Source: Streptomyces odontomachi (GTDB taxonomy: Bacteria > Actinomycetota > Actinomycetes > Streptomycetales > Streptomycetaceae). From it: DNA of 64,000 nt. A model generated the notes under the pieces. That model searched no databases. It saw only the letters and a program-made list of their open reading frames with translations, and was not told the DNA's origin. Positions 44,001 to 51,452 of this stretch are shown here, in pieces; the stretch's first letter is position 1, and each line of letters starts with the position of its first letter. Both the position numbers and the translations under genes were made by a program. The stretch is from the NCBI RefSeq assembly GCF_024435355.1, contig NZ_JAMJWG010000011.1, positions 1 through 64,000 on the forward strand. Reading direction: 5' to 3'.

Positions 44001-45002
44001 GACCTCCTGCGGGGTGGGCGGCTCGGGCAGTTCGTAGTCCACGGACCCGGTGAACTCGTCCGCGGTCAGCCGCTCCTCGCCTATGACCGCGTTCGCCGGG
44101 AAGGGCATCCCGAACACCCGCGCAGCCACGTCGAGGACGCCTCCGGCCTCCTTGCCCGGCGCCCCCTCACCGAGCGTTGCCGAGGTAGCCACCGGGCATA
44201 TCGACCCCAGCGGCCTGCCGGGCCGGGACGCACCGGTGGCGGCGCCCAGTCGCCGCAGCAGCATCGCGACGTCGGTGCCCTGCGCGCCGTCGTACGTGTG
44301 GAACTCGTCCAACACGACGTAGGCCAGGTCGGCGCCCTCCCACAGCTGCCGGTCCTCCCCGCGCTGCAACAGCAGGTCGAGCATCTTGTAGTTGGTGATC
44401 AGCACGTCCGGCGGCGACAACCGCATCTCGTCCCGGCGTGTCATCACCCGCCGGAAATCCGTATCGGGCCGATCCCCGATGTAGAGGCCTGCGGTGAGCT
44501 GTGCCAGTTCCGGCCGCGCCAGGTACTCGCCAATGCGCCCCGCCTGGTCGGTGGCGAGCGCGTTCATCGGATACAGCAGAACGGCCTTGACTCCGCTCCG
44601 CCCCTCGGCCTTCTGGCGTCGGCAGTGGTCCAGCACGGGTATCAGGAACGACTCGGTCTTGCCGGAGCCGGTGCCGGTCGTCACCACCGTCGGCTGGGCG
44701 GGACCGCGCAGCGTGGACAACCGAGCCCATGCCTTCGCCTGGTGACGCCAGGGCACGAACCCCGGAAAGCCCGGGAACCCCGGATGCCCCGTCGACCACT
44801 CGATGTCCTGCCGCCAGTCGTCGTCGGCGACGTGGAAGGGTGTCCTGATCCGCAGGTACGGCCCCCGGAATATGCCGGTCTCCGGATGCCCGAGGAAGCG
44901 TTCGAGGGCGCTGCGGGTGTCCTCGTCGGCGAGGGCGTACGTCGTCGTGAGGTATTGCGTCAGACTGCCGCGTAACTGAGCGGCGGCCAGGGTGGGCTTC
45001 AG
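38058..45002 (-). CDS. Giant DEAD/DEAH-DUF1998 helicase with C-terminal nuclease-like domain (CTG start)
   Basis: This protein has 2314 aa with the start proposed here. Walker A is Gly-Thr-Gly-Ser-Gly-Lys-Thr (~110) and motif II is Asp-Glu-Phe-His (~232). A helicase C domain ends Tyr-Val-Gln-Arg-Ala-Gly-Arg-Ala-Gly-Arg. Zn-binding Cys clusters follow, with the DUF1998 hallmark (Tyr-Asp-Arg-Leu-Pro-Gly-Gly-Thr-Gly-Tyr then Cys-x-Cys and Gly-Cys-x-x-Cys-Leu, ~1730-1765). A PD-(D/E)xK/Vsr-like segment lies near 1870-1930 (Arg-Pro-Asp-Val-Leu, Leu-Tyr-Leu-Asp-Gly-Tyr-Ala-Tyr-His). A first ATG/GTG/TTG start would be GTG 44756, but the 82 preceding codons read as the family N-terminus (Leu-Lys-Pro-Thr-Leu-Ala-Ala-Ala-Gln-Leu-Arg). 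CTG 45002 has AGGGGG 6 nt upstream and no other start exists before the stop at about 45096. One TTA codon lies near 44974. Confidence 0.82.
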   Translation of the reverse strand: MKPTLAAAQLRGSLTQYLTTTYALADEDTRSALERFLGHPETGIFRGPYLRIRTPFHVADDDWRQDIEWSTGHPGFPGFPGFVPWRHQAKAWARLSTLRGPAQPTVVTTGTGSGKTESFLIPVLDHCRRQKAEGRSGVKAVLLYPMNALATDQAGRIGEYLARPELAQLTAGLYIGDRPDTDFRRVMTRRDEMRLSPPDVLITNYKMLDLLLQRGEDRQLWEGADLAYVVLDEFHTYDGAQGTDVAMLLRRLGAATGASRPGRPLGSICPVATSATLGEGAPGKEAGGVLDVAARVFGMPFPANAVIGEERLTADEFTGSVDYELPEPPTPQEVVAVSGGPDVEARPDQLDLDALATVMLGRAGLDAFRIGRLLKRHDFTHGVLSLLSGEPLDEWALQDRLARFGYSWGRTARENPRLVLQALGRFVALLSAARDPDSDERRPRSLLHIEAHLWVRPVTRVLRGVGHTPEFRWYADDRTAARRAALHAAPAGDDDSDTSSGSWPSSSASRPKPLPGTDTAPRPAQVHLPAVYCRHCGRSGWAALSPETDPQQLVTAQDRIWRAAVGRDKRRIRYFISATEGERQQALDALTGARPTDGKTDPLSVVVLDGGQGTYRLPTSADDGELVDAWFARALLDKNTADRAAKDDRCPACHTDNGIRFLGTAQAALASATVTQLFTGGDIALVPEERKTLLFNDSTQDAAHRAGYVANASYKFSLRSLLAHNLDESGAPVPLNDLIGHVLDSVDDAEALAAVVPPDLHDEPGVDRLLSGRGTGDARTWKLIGERLAFATVMEFGLRSRMGRTLELTRTAAAEVAVAEPDRITDLARDLHLSLPGQLLVGGGLPTPERYLAYVRGLLERLRMRGAIRHRWLDTWIKEAGANRYVIWGRRPDGMPAFPEGVAPPRFLLDGQKDRTEFDAITGRLGWYQDWTRRCLGLDAAGAVEYLRRLLPALAEERALAVRTSRDRQTRVYGLQPGHIEVRLLGDAVVNKAFVSCEDCGWQQIVAPERRTRWYGHPCPRYRCGGRLTAPQPGAQRGEPTFSRRGDAAEERDYTGDYYRRLYLTGGTFRVVTAEHTGMLIRPERERVERAFRAGTHYTDPNVLSCTPTLELGIDIGELSAVLLGSLPAGPASYVQRAGRAGRQTGNALVVAFGGRRARDLYYLDEPREMIAGTILPPGCYLSAVEILRRQYTARLIDLAARGALHTSDGEVLAPLPRLSSALFGTSGWCQDLADAAQTHGAELVDGFLTLFPPSSGGEDPSDAGISAYAAEELRAYATDGIVRALQEAEEDWTGRREELRRRIAAIDQAAEQLARSDESQERERRELLAERRGTGDLLRELSQSSAHATLVELGLLPNYSLTDTTTQLEATLYWNEAQGDDESAEGTGAKDGPPSKVYRSETRGYERSRKLALTELAPGNSFYVNGYRHVVRALDIGSPERRAWSVWRLCPGCGYVRTSGAEHDTGPCPRCGGREIADAGCVQYVLQPRRVLSRDKRDDARVRDDRDERDRRHYATLTTVDIDPERLAPGSWRHDTAVFGVDFTRQAKIRTLNLGLDREDGSSTVPVAGRDVRLNPFFVCTSCGGATADGRPVADVPQHALTESGAVGSPAAKHHLLWCPRRRGKGTDRDAASGPGRGQDVPLLLAHELTTEAVRILLPASVARAKERLASFTAALFAGIAARYGGDPDHIDIAEATMPDHAGDSSADWPRRFLVVYDRLPGGTGYLHRLASADGFREVLLMAREVIEGCACLEKGLDGCHQCLLRRVPAADYDRVSRNEVRQMLDELLGTDGERWKTSPVATTRHIPLQRQAESDLEILFLDTLQDWAKLTESGAAADTYTTSAGTYALDLRLTAAEGTTVSWRVSQQRVLDGTRPDVLLERLDAPGPRVALYLDGYAYHATREHNRLADDAMKRTRLRAEGLRVFQLTFYDVKEWRQRVQDTGYAAAKSNNPVWEPYGTSGRKRARDYYERVGGGLPGELAETVWVNPVRLLLSYLRSPDPGRWQHRAEAVAAGLSGTDGVRAIALAGEEVTDGIREALGGGAVRGASGPVRLLFGADTSGCRLVLAADGRRTPPVWTGLSVLDDGDAALADEQAHKRRWQAWLYWSNVLQFLEYGGGDSAQLTTSMLDGFAPELLTVTGGTGWLTSVHTPASPRAEDAPATVDEPIVPAHSASARVTPVPGAADKATVAASEQDAGWERVIEYLDPEEPGLAGLAQALADAGVPAPRDGYELDEHGWQAELAWPDARVGVVLAPLAHGVEPDHEAEDRDKAFADAGWEVRTATEWGQESLIARLTGQQHGSTTSDGERKR

Positions 45003-45270
45003 GACGGTCCCCCTCGTACTGCTCTGTACTTGCGTACCGGTGCCCTGGTTAGGCGTACCACCGTATACGGCGCGACTGACAGATGACGCCCGTTCTCACT
45101 CGAAATGTCTGACCACCGAGGATCACGAATCGAACCGTCTGTGTCACATCGGCATCACATACACACTCGTCTTGGTCGTTACGGCTGAAAAGGCCCTCTT
45201 TGCTGACGTCCTGACATCCGGCCACCCTGCCCAGGAGGGGAAGCGCGCGGGCACTGCCAAAGGGGAGCCG
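45003..45270. promoter_or_regulatory. Divergent promoter region, helicase / beta-family gene
   Basis: The 268-bp gap between divergent starts includes a relatively AT-rich part (about 45100-45200) suited to promoters. The minus-strand frame of the helicase is open here up to about 45096 without any ATG, GTG or TTG. Confidence 0.4.
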
Positions 45271-46338
45271 ATGTCCGAACCGCTCTACGTTCCCGTCCTG
45301 TCCGTCCGGCAGTACCAGCGGAAGGCCTACGAAGACCTCCGGCCTCGGATTCAGGCTGCGGTGGCCCCGCTGTGGAACCTTCCGGCATGCCCCGGTGTGG
45401 CCCCGGCGGAGCTGAAGAAGCTCTGGCGGCGGGAGCTCAGCTGGGTGAGTGGAGCACACGGAAGCCACCCGGCCTGGGTTGACGCCCCGTTTGCTGAGGA
45501 CGAACAGGCGGTCCTCCTGCCGGAGCTCCTCTTCGAGTTCGGTGGGCTCTTCTCCGAACTTCGCCCGGTGACCGGACCCGAACGGTGCGCGGCGCAGCAG
45601 GCCGCCGCCCTGGACACGGCCCGCCGCAACGGCTGCGGGATCGGCGTTCGCGTCAGCGTGCCGGGAGAGTGGGGAGCCGGCACGACCGCCCGTACGACCG
45701 GAGATGTCCACCGACTTCTGACCCAAGTCCCGCCGGATGCCCGAGCCGATCTGCTCCTGGACCTGGGCAGCGTCCTCCCTGACCGCCCCAACGCGGGGAA
45801 AGAGGCCGTACGGGCACTGGACGCCCTGCTCCCTCTGGCCAAGTGGCGGACCACCGTCGTCATCGGAGGTGGCTTCCCCCAGGTCACGGGCGACATGCTG
45901 GAGCTGGGGGAGTTGCGCGAGGAACCCCGAACCGATTGGCACACCTGGCACGAGATACAGACGACCGGCCGTGCATACGTGCCACAGCTGACGTACGGCG
46001 ACTATGGCGTGCTGCCTGCCACGGCCCTTGCCCGGAAGCCCGGCGGCGGGCCCGTGCCGTGGGGCGTCCTCCGGTACACCATCGATCGGTGGTTCGTGCT
46101 GTGCAAGGTGCGGAACGAGGGACCTGAACGTGCCGCGGACATCCGGGCGGCGGCCCGCCGCATCTGTGACCTTCCCGAATTCAGAGGGGCAAGGGCCAGC
46201 GCAGGGGACACCTGGCTGTATGACTGCGCTGAGGGACCCGACTCCTCCGGCGACGGCACAGGGCAGGTCGGGCCCTGGCAGTGGGCGGGGAACATCCAAC
46301 ACATGACCTACGTGGCCCAGTGCCTTCGCCGCCCCTGA
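45271..46338 (+). CDS. T4 beta-protein family protein
   Basis: This 355-aa protein resembles the Pfam 'Beta_protein' family named after a T4 phage protein. The features I see are an opening Tyr-Val-Pro-Val-Leu-Ser-Val-Arg-Gln-Tyr-Gln, a TIM-barrel-like Leu-Leu-Leu-Asp-Leu-Gly-Ser, and a closing Gln-Trp-Ala-Gly-Asn-Ile-Gln-His-Met-Thr-Tyr-Val. The family has no fixed enzymatic role and often occurs among defence genes. ATG 45271 has AAAGGGGAG upstream. It is the only plus-strand gene between the caspase and helicase blocks and converges on the caspase-helicase gene with a 39-nt gap. Confidence 0.72.
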   Translation: MSEPLYVPVLSVRQYQRKAYEDLRPRIQAAVAPLWNLPACPGVAPAELKKLWRRELSWVSGAHGSHPAWVDAPFAEDEQAVLLPELLFEFGGLFSELRPVTGPERCAAQQAAALDTARRNGCGIGVRVSVPGEWGAGTTARTTGDVHRLLTQVPPDARADLLLDLGSVLPDRPNAGKEAVRALDALLPLAKWRTTVVIGGGFPQVTGDMLELGELREEPRTDWHTWHEIQTTGRAYVPQLTYGDYGVLPATALARKPGGGPVPWGVLRYTIDRWFVLCKVRNEGPERAADIRAAARRICDLPEFRGARASAGDTWLYDCAEGPDSSGDGTGQVGPWQWAGNIQHMTYVAQCLRRP

Positions 46339-46377
46339 CCCGGGCGCTGCACCCTCCCGTGAAGGTCACTCGTTGGT

Positions 46378-49300
46378 TCAGTCGAACAACGGCGCCAGCA
46401 TGCGCTCGCCCGCCAGAATCCGCCACGCCGGTACCCGCACCGTCCGACTGACCTCACACGCTTTCGCCCCCTGGCCGCCGGAAGGCAGGCCGGCCAGCAG
46501 ATCGCCCCGCACGTGGGTCAGCCTCAAGTGCCGTGCCGGATCCTGGCCGGGCGGCGGGCCGGTGTCGATCAACACCGCCGTGTTCTCCCCTTCCGCGGTG
46601 AACAACAGGTCCACCGGGTGACCGCCGACCACGGCCGCACGCTCCAGCTCGGTGATGCCGCGCTCGCCGAGGTATTGCTGGAGACGGTCCGCCAACTCCT
46701 CTCGGAACGTGCTCACCGGCCCCGCGGTGCGGGTCGCTCCTGCTGCTCCCGCCCCGGTACTCGCGGTGCCGCTCCCTGCTCCCCACCCGCGGAACTGCTC
46801 GGCGCCTGCTCCCAGCGCGACCGAGCGCCCGGCGAGGAGCGCCGGCAGCCCGCTCTGCGCCTGCCAGAACGCATGACTGCCCACCGTGATCAGCTGTGAC
46901 TTGGCCCGCGTGACCGCCACGTTCCACAGGTTGACCTGGCTCGCGACCCAGTGCGTCGTTCTCGACGGGGTGTTGTCCGTGGCAACGGGGCTCAGCACCA
47001 TCACGTCACGCTGCCCACCCTGGAACGCGTGCACCGTCCCCACCCGCACCCGGTCGTCGTCGCGCCACACCCGCGCCAGCATGTCCTTCTGCGCCCGGAA
47101 CGGGGTCACCACACCCAGCGTCGCATCCTGCGGCAGCCGCGCCAGCAGCTCGTCGACGACCCGCCGCACGGCGGCGGCCTCGGTGTCGTTGCGCCAGGAC
47201 TGCCCTCCGCCGCCCCGTGCGGAGGCACCGCCCGGTGCGTCCACCCAGCCCAGCACCGGAGCGGGGTCCTCCTTGCCCACCGGGTCGAGCGCCGGCACCT
47301 GCCGCCGCACATCGGTCAATACCTGCAACTGTCCCGCGTAACAGTGACCGTTGACGACACCGGCGATCTCCGGATGGCAACGGTAGTGCTCGTCGAGCAG
47401 CAGGGCCTCGTCACCGTGCTGTGCGGCTGCGTGGTAGGCCGAGTACACGTGATGGGTGAGCCGGTGGTCCTCCAACTGCGCGGCGCTCAGCCCGGCCGCA
47501 GTGCGCGCCTGCCGCTCCTGTTCCGGCACGAGGTTGGCGATATGGCCGAGCTGCATCGGATCACCGATGATCAGCGCTCGCCGCGCCCGGAAGAGCAGCG
47601 GCAGCACCGACGGTATGGAGCACTGGCTGGCCTCGTCGATGACGACCAGGTCGAACATCTTCGGGACGAGGTCCAGCTGCCGCACCGAGTGGGTGCTGAT
47701 CGCCCACCCCTTGACGTGCGCCATCAGGTTCCGCTGCGTCTTCCGGTACCCCGACTGCCCCCGCAGCGCCTGGAGCCGCTGGCCCATCAGCACCCTGCCC
47801 TGTGTCAGGACCTGAGCTGAGACTGCGCGGGACAGTTCCGCGGACAGCCCGGACAGGGCCTGAGCCATCGCAAGGCGTGACTGCTTCAGACCGTCCTCGT
47901 CCCATGTGGTGTGAACGGGTACGAGCCCTCGCAGCAGGCGCTCTACGGCCACCGTGTCAGCCAGAGAGCGAAGCAGCTCAGGGGAGACGGGACGCTCGTG
48001 CGCCCATCCCGGCCACGACGGGCCGTCGCTCTGGACTGGGCCGGCCGCCGTGACGAGCGCGGCCAGCGCCCGCGCCCGGCGCCAGGAGCCGAACAGCCAC
48101 CAACGGGCACCGGCGGTCGCACGGGCCCTGTCCTCCCAGCGCTTCAGGGCTGCCACTGCGTCGTCGGCCGCCGAAGCCGACCAAACGCGTTCGAGGAGCG
48201 TCAGTGGCAACTCCGCTTCGGCTGCCCGCTCCTGGCGTTCCCGAAGCAACTCCAGCAGCTGTTCTTCCTCGCCGACCCGGAGTGCCGCCTCGGCCTGCTG
48301 TTCGGCGGCCCGCACACGGGTGTTGCGCAGCTCCCCTCCCACGGTCGCCGCACTCCGCCGCGGGGCTTCCGCTGGGGCGCCGAGCAGCCGCTCCAGCTTC
48401 GCAGCCTCCTGCTCCCGCGCGTCCTTGTTGCCGGTCCGCATCAGCAGCCCCGGCGCTATGGCGTCGCAGCGCTCGGCGACGACGTTCACCGCCTCATTGT
48501 TCGTGGAGGCGACGAGTACGGATTGCCCTGCGGAGACGCAGGTGGTGACGACGGCCGTGACCACCTCGCTCTTGCCGGTTCCTGGCGGACCGGTCGCCAC
48601 CGTCAGCGCGCGAGTCATCGCCGAGGAGACCATCAGCTCCTGGCTCTCGTTGCAGGGCCCTGGCGCCACCACGACCGGCGCGGAGCCCTCGCGCCCATCC
48701 ACCGTATTGCCGCTCAGCAGCGCCTCAAGGGCGGTACCGGGTATCTGCCCCGTCCGGGTCGACATCTCCAGGATGTTCTCCACCAGCCCCTGCGTGGCGT
48801 TCGCCGCAGCGCCCGACAGCACCAGCAGGACGGCTGCGTTGTGCGCACCGGTGCGCAGTGCTTGGTCCACCGTCCGCTCGCTGAGCGCGGACGGATCCAG
48901 CGGCTCCAGCTCCGAAAGACCCAGTTCCTCAAGCAACTGCCGCACAGCCTGCACCATCTGTGCGTCGTTGCCCTCCTGCCAGGTCGGCTCCCAGCGCGCG
49001 ATCAGCTCGGCGGCGTCATCCGCGTCCAGCAGCCTCGCGACGACCCCGGTGTGCAGCGACGGCACCCCGGTGGGACGGAGCACGTCTCGGCCGTTCTCGT
49101 CCGGAACGAGCTCCATCTGCTGGATCAGCAACGGGGCGATCTCCACCGGAGCGCGACGCCCCCGGGTGTCCTGCTCACGGAGGGCGAGGGTGACCGCCGG
49201 ATAGCCGTACCAGTATTCCTGCTGCGTGCCCGCGTCGCCGCCTGCCCCGCGCGGCCGGGCCTGAGGCTTGGACCGCCCTCCGGGCGCCAGGATCGTCGAC

Positions 49301-50319
49301 TTGCGTCCTGACTGGATGGTCTCCTCGCCTTGGTTCAGCAGGAAATACCCTTTGTTCCGCTCCTTCTCGCGGTCGGGCAGCATGCCGGCCGCGGCCTCGG
49401 CGGTGAGGCAGTGGGCGTAGTACCGCAGCAACCGCTGCCAGTCCACGCCGTCCCGCGCGTCCCGTGCCGCCATTTCCCTGGCCTTCACCAGGGCGGGGGA
49501 GCGCTGGGCCGCTTCGGCGGCGCCCTGCGGCGGTGCGGGGAGGCGGACGGGACGTGCCACCGACCGTGCGAAGTGCAGCGTGTGCGTGGCCCGGATGGTG
49601 GACTTGGTGGGCCACTGCTCCTTCGGCACGCCGTCGCGCACCATCTGCGCCGTCAGATAGGTGAACAGGTCGTCGGGCGAGATCCACCCGCCCTCCTTGA
49701 TCCGCCCGTTGCGCAGTCCCTCCACGATCTCACCGGTGAACCGGGACGTGCCGAGCGTGGACCCGGGTGGCGCCATCGCGGATGCCGACTGCAAGGCGTC
49801 GGACGCGGTGATGAAGTACACGCCGGTCGGCCGCAGCAGGGTGCTGGGCGCAGGCTGCTGGTCTGCGCCCTGGGTGCCCTTGGCCGTCCAGCCCTGCACG
49901 ACGGAGCCGCTGGAGCAGCAGTCCAGCAGCACGATCTTCGACGATGCACGGCAGGCAGTGAGCATTCGCTCCAGGAATTCGGCCGGTACCGCGGTGCGCG
50001 GCAGATCGTCCGGATCGGCGTCGCAGGTGAGGAAGTAGAGCTGGCCGTCGTCCTCGCAGAACTCGCCGTGCCCGCTGAAATACACCAGCGCCGTCTCGCT
50101 TGGCTGCCGCGTTTTGAGGAACGTCTCCACGGCGTGCAGCATTTCCGCCCGGGTCGGCTCCGGGACCATCGCGCACTCGTTGTACATGCCGATCTCGGTG
50201 TTCTGGAGCACGGCCTGCATGTAGTGCAGGTCCGCGCGGACCGGCGGCAGGTCGGGGCAGGCGTCGTTGTCGTACGTGGAGACGCCGATGAGCAGGGCGT
50301 ACCGGTCGTTGTCGGTCAT
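46378..50319 (-). CDS. Caspase-like protease fused to a UPF1-type SF1 helicase
   Basis: This protein has 1313 aa. Residues 1-250 are a caspase/metacaspase-like peptidase, with catalytic His in Tyr-Phe-Ser-Gly-His-Gly-Glu (His84) and Cys in Leu-Leu-Asp-Cys-Cys-Ser-Ser-Gly (Cys135). A linker region to ~560 precedes an SF1B helicase. It has Walker A Gly-Pro-Pro-Gly-Thr-Gly-Lys-Ser (577-584), a coiled insertion (650-720), motif II Val-Ile-Asp-Glu-Ala-Ser (893-898), and motifs V/VI His-Ala-Phe-Gln-Gly and Asn-Val-Ala-Val-Thr-Arg-Ala-Lys. The last ~100 residues resemble a degenerate restriction-endonuclease fold (His-Pro-Val-Asp-Leu-Leu-Phe...Ala-Val-Leu-Ile-Asp). It starts 6 nt after the EACC1 stop. 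It probably couples nucleic-acid sensing to proteolysis. Confidence 0.88.
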   Translation of the reverse strand: MTDNDRYALLIGVSTYDNDACPDLPPVRADLHYMQAVLQNTEIGMYNECAMVPEPTRAEMLHAVETFLKTRQPSETALVYFSGHGEFCEDDGQLYFLTCDADPDDLPRTAVPAEFLERMLTACRASSKIVLLDCCSSGSVVQGWTAKGTQGADQQPAPSTLLRPTGVYFITASDALQSASAMAPPGSTLGTSRFTGEIVEGLRNGRIKEGGWISPDDLFTYLTAQMVRDGVPKEQWPTKSTIRATHTLHFARSVARPVRLPAPPQGAAEAAQRSPALVKAREMAARDARDGVDWQRLLRYYAHCLTAEAAAGMLPDREKERNKGYFLLNQGEETIQSGRKSTILAPGGRSKPQARPRGAGGDAGTQQEYWYGYPAVTLALREQDTRGRRAPVEIAPLLIQQMELVPDENGRDVLRPTGVPSLHTGVVARLLDADDAAELIARWEPTWQEGNDAQMVQAVRQLLEELGLSELEPLDPSALSERTVDQALRTGAHNAAVLLVLSGAAANATQGLVENILEMSTRTGQIPGTALEALLSGNTVDGREGSAPVVVAPGPCNESQELMVSSAMTRALTVATGPPGTGKSEVVTAVVTTCVSAGQSVLVASTNNEAVNVVAERCDAIAPGLLMRTGNKDAREQEAAKLERLLGAPAEAPRRSAATVGGELRNTRVRAAEQQAEAALRVGEEEQLLELLRERQERAAEAELPLTLLERVWSASAADDAVAALKRWEDRARATAGARWWLFGSWRRARALAALVTAAGPVQSDGPSWPGWAHERPVSPELLRSLADTVAVERLLRGLVPVHTTWDEDGLKQSRLAMAQALSGLSAELSRAVSAQVLTQGRVLMGQRLQALRGQSGYRKTQRNLMAHVKGWAISTHSVRQLDLVPKMFDLVVIDEASQCSIPSVLPLLFRARRALIIGDPMQLGHIANLVPEQERQARTAAGLSAAQLEDHRLTHHVYSAYHAAAQHGDEALLLDEHYRCHPEIAGVVNGHCYAGQLQVLTDVRRQVPALDPVGKEDPAPVLGWVDAPGGASARGGGGQSWRNDTEAAAVRRVVDELLARLPQDATLGVVTPFRAQKDMLARVWRDDDRVRVGTVHAFQGGQRDVMVLSPVATDNTPSRTTHWVASQVNLWNVAVTRAKSQLITVGSHAFWQAQSGLPALLAGRSVALGAGAEQFRGWGAGSGTASTGAGAAGATRTAGPVSTFREELADRLQQYLGERGITELERAAVVGGHPVDLLFTAEGENTAVLIDTGPPPGQDPARHLRLTHVRGDLLAGLPSGGQGAKACEVSRTVRVPAWRILAGERMLAPLFD

Positions 50320-50325
50320 CGGTGC

Positions 50326-50814
50326 TCAGCCTGCCGCCGGTCCGGTGCTGTCGCCTGGGGTGACGCCCGCCGCGTCGCCGTCGGGTCCGGCGCCGTCCGT
50401 ACCGCGTGCGGGCCCGAGGGCGTCTGGGTCGTGCGCCGGCCGCCCGGCACCGTCCGCGAGGAATCGCGCGATCCGCTCGTCGTCCTCGGATGCCTCCTTC
50501 CCGGTGATGTGGAGGGTCGCCCCATCGGGCCGGGTCACGACGATCGTCCGCTGCGGCACGCGAGCCAGCCAGGCCTGCACCCCAGCTACGGCCAGGGATC
50601 CGGCGCTGATCAGCACGCCGACCGTATCGACGGACAGCGTGCCCTTGTCCGAACCGTCACCGGACGTGCGCCGCCCCGGAACGTCCAGCGCGGCACCCGG
50701 ATCGGTACCGCTGACCTCGGCGAGGAGCTCGCGCGCCTCCTTGCGGGCACGCAACGGGTCGTCGTCGACGATCGAGATCCGGTATCCAGGCCGGTCGTGG
50801 GGCATGGTGGTCAC
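50326..50814 (-). CDS. Effector-associated constant component EACC1-like protein
   Basis: This 162-aa protein has an acidic N-terminal part, one membrane helix (Val-Gly-Val-Leu-Ile-Ser-Ala-Gly-Ser-Leu-Ala-Val-Ala) and then Ala-Trp-Leu-Ala-Arg. A small beta-rich tail follows (Thr-Ile-Val-Val-Thr-Arg-Pro-Asp-Gly). This is the layout of EACC1, a component defined in comparative-genomic studies of multi-gene bacterial conflict systems, where it sits beside caspase or trypsin-like effectors. GTG 50814 has GAGGGAA upstream. It is the first gene of a two-gene operon with the caspase-helicase. Confidence 0.75.
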   Translation of the reverse strand: MTTMPHDRPGYRISIVDDDPLRARKEARELLAEVSGTDPGAALDVPGRRTSGDGSDKGTLSVDTVGVLISAGSLAVAGVQAWLARVPQRTIVVTRPDGATLHITGKEASEDDERIARFLADGAGRPAHDPDALGPARGTDGAGPDGDAAGVTPGDSTGPAAG

Positions 50815-51452
50815 GGTGCTTTCCCTCGGTCTTCCGCGGTGGGGGCGGGGCGAGGCGTGCGTGTGCACGGTCGCAGAACTGCACGAGGCTAGTCCGCGGA
50901 TCCGGAACCGAGTGGGCCGTTACCGAAACCAGCCTGGTCATTGACGCAAAAACGACTTACCGGCGGCGCCGGGCGCGCATCGGGCGTGCGGTTGCCCCGG
51001 GCGGTTTTGTGCGGTGCGCAGATGCGTGGCGCGATCCCCCAACGGGGCGCCACGCGGGCGACGATCAGCGGGCCGCGGCGCGCTTCGGCGTCTGGGGGTC
51101 TGGGGGGTGCGCGGAGCGGTCGTACGGGCGGCCTCATGTATCGCGCCGATGCGAGATGAGCCGGCGGGCGAGACGGCGCCGAGGCGGGAGGACCCGAAGC
51201 GCATGGCGAACTCGGGTGGTGGGGATGGACCGTGGCCGACGGAGTGCTTGGCGGTGGGGTGGGCCGCGGACCGGAACTTCGCGTTCGGGGGACATCTCGA
51301 TGTTTATGAGGCTTACGCCGCTGTTGTGGACCTAACGTGACGAGAACGGCGCGCACACGGAGGGTAGCTGTATGCGGTCGGTGCGCGAGTGTAGGCGGGG
51401 TGGAGCGTGACGGCTGGCGCGGGGGTGCGTTGGTCGGTGGAGGTGGTACGGG
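50815..51452. other. Divergent region upstream of EACC1 and the XRE gene
   Basis: The 638-bp gap holds the promoters of both operons. A plus-strand frame from ATG 51203 to about 51340 (roughly 45 aa, with GGGAGGA upstream) is open but has no recognised family and weak coding bias. Longer minus-strand frames here are Pro/Arg-rich and look non-coding. The part near 51300-51400 is less GC-rich and is the likely XRE promoter. Confidence 0.35.
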
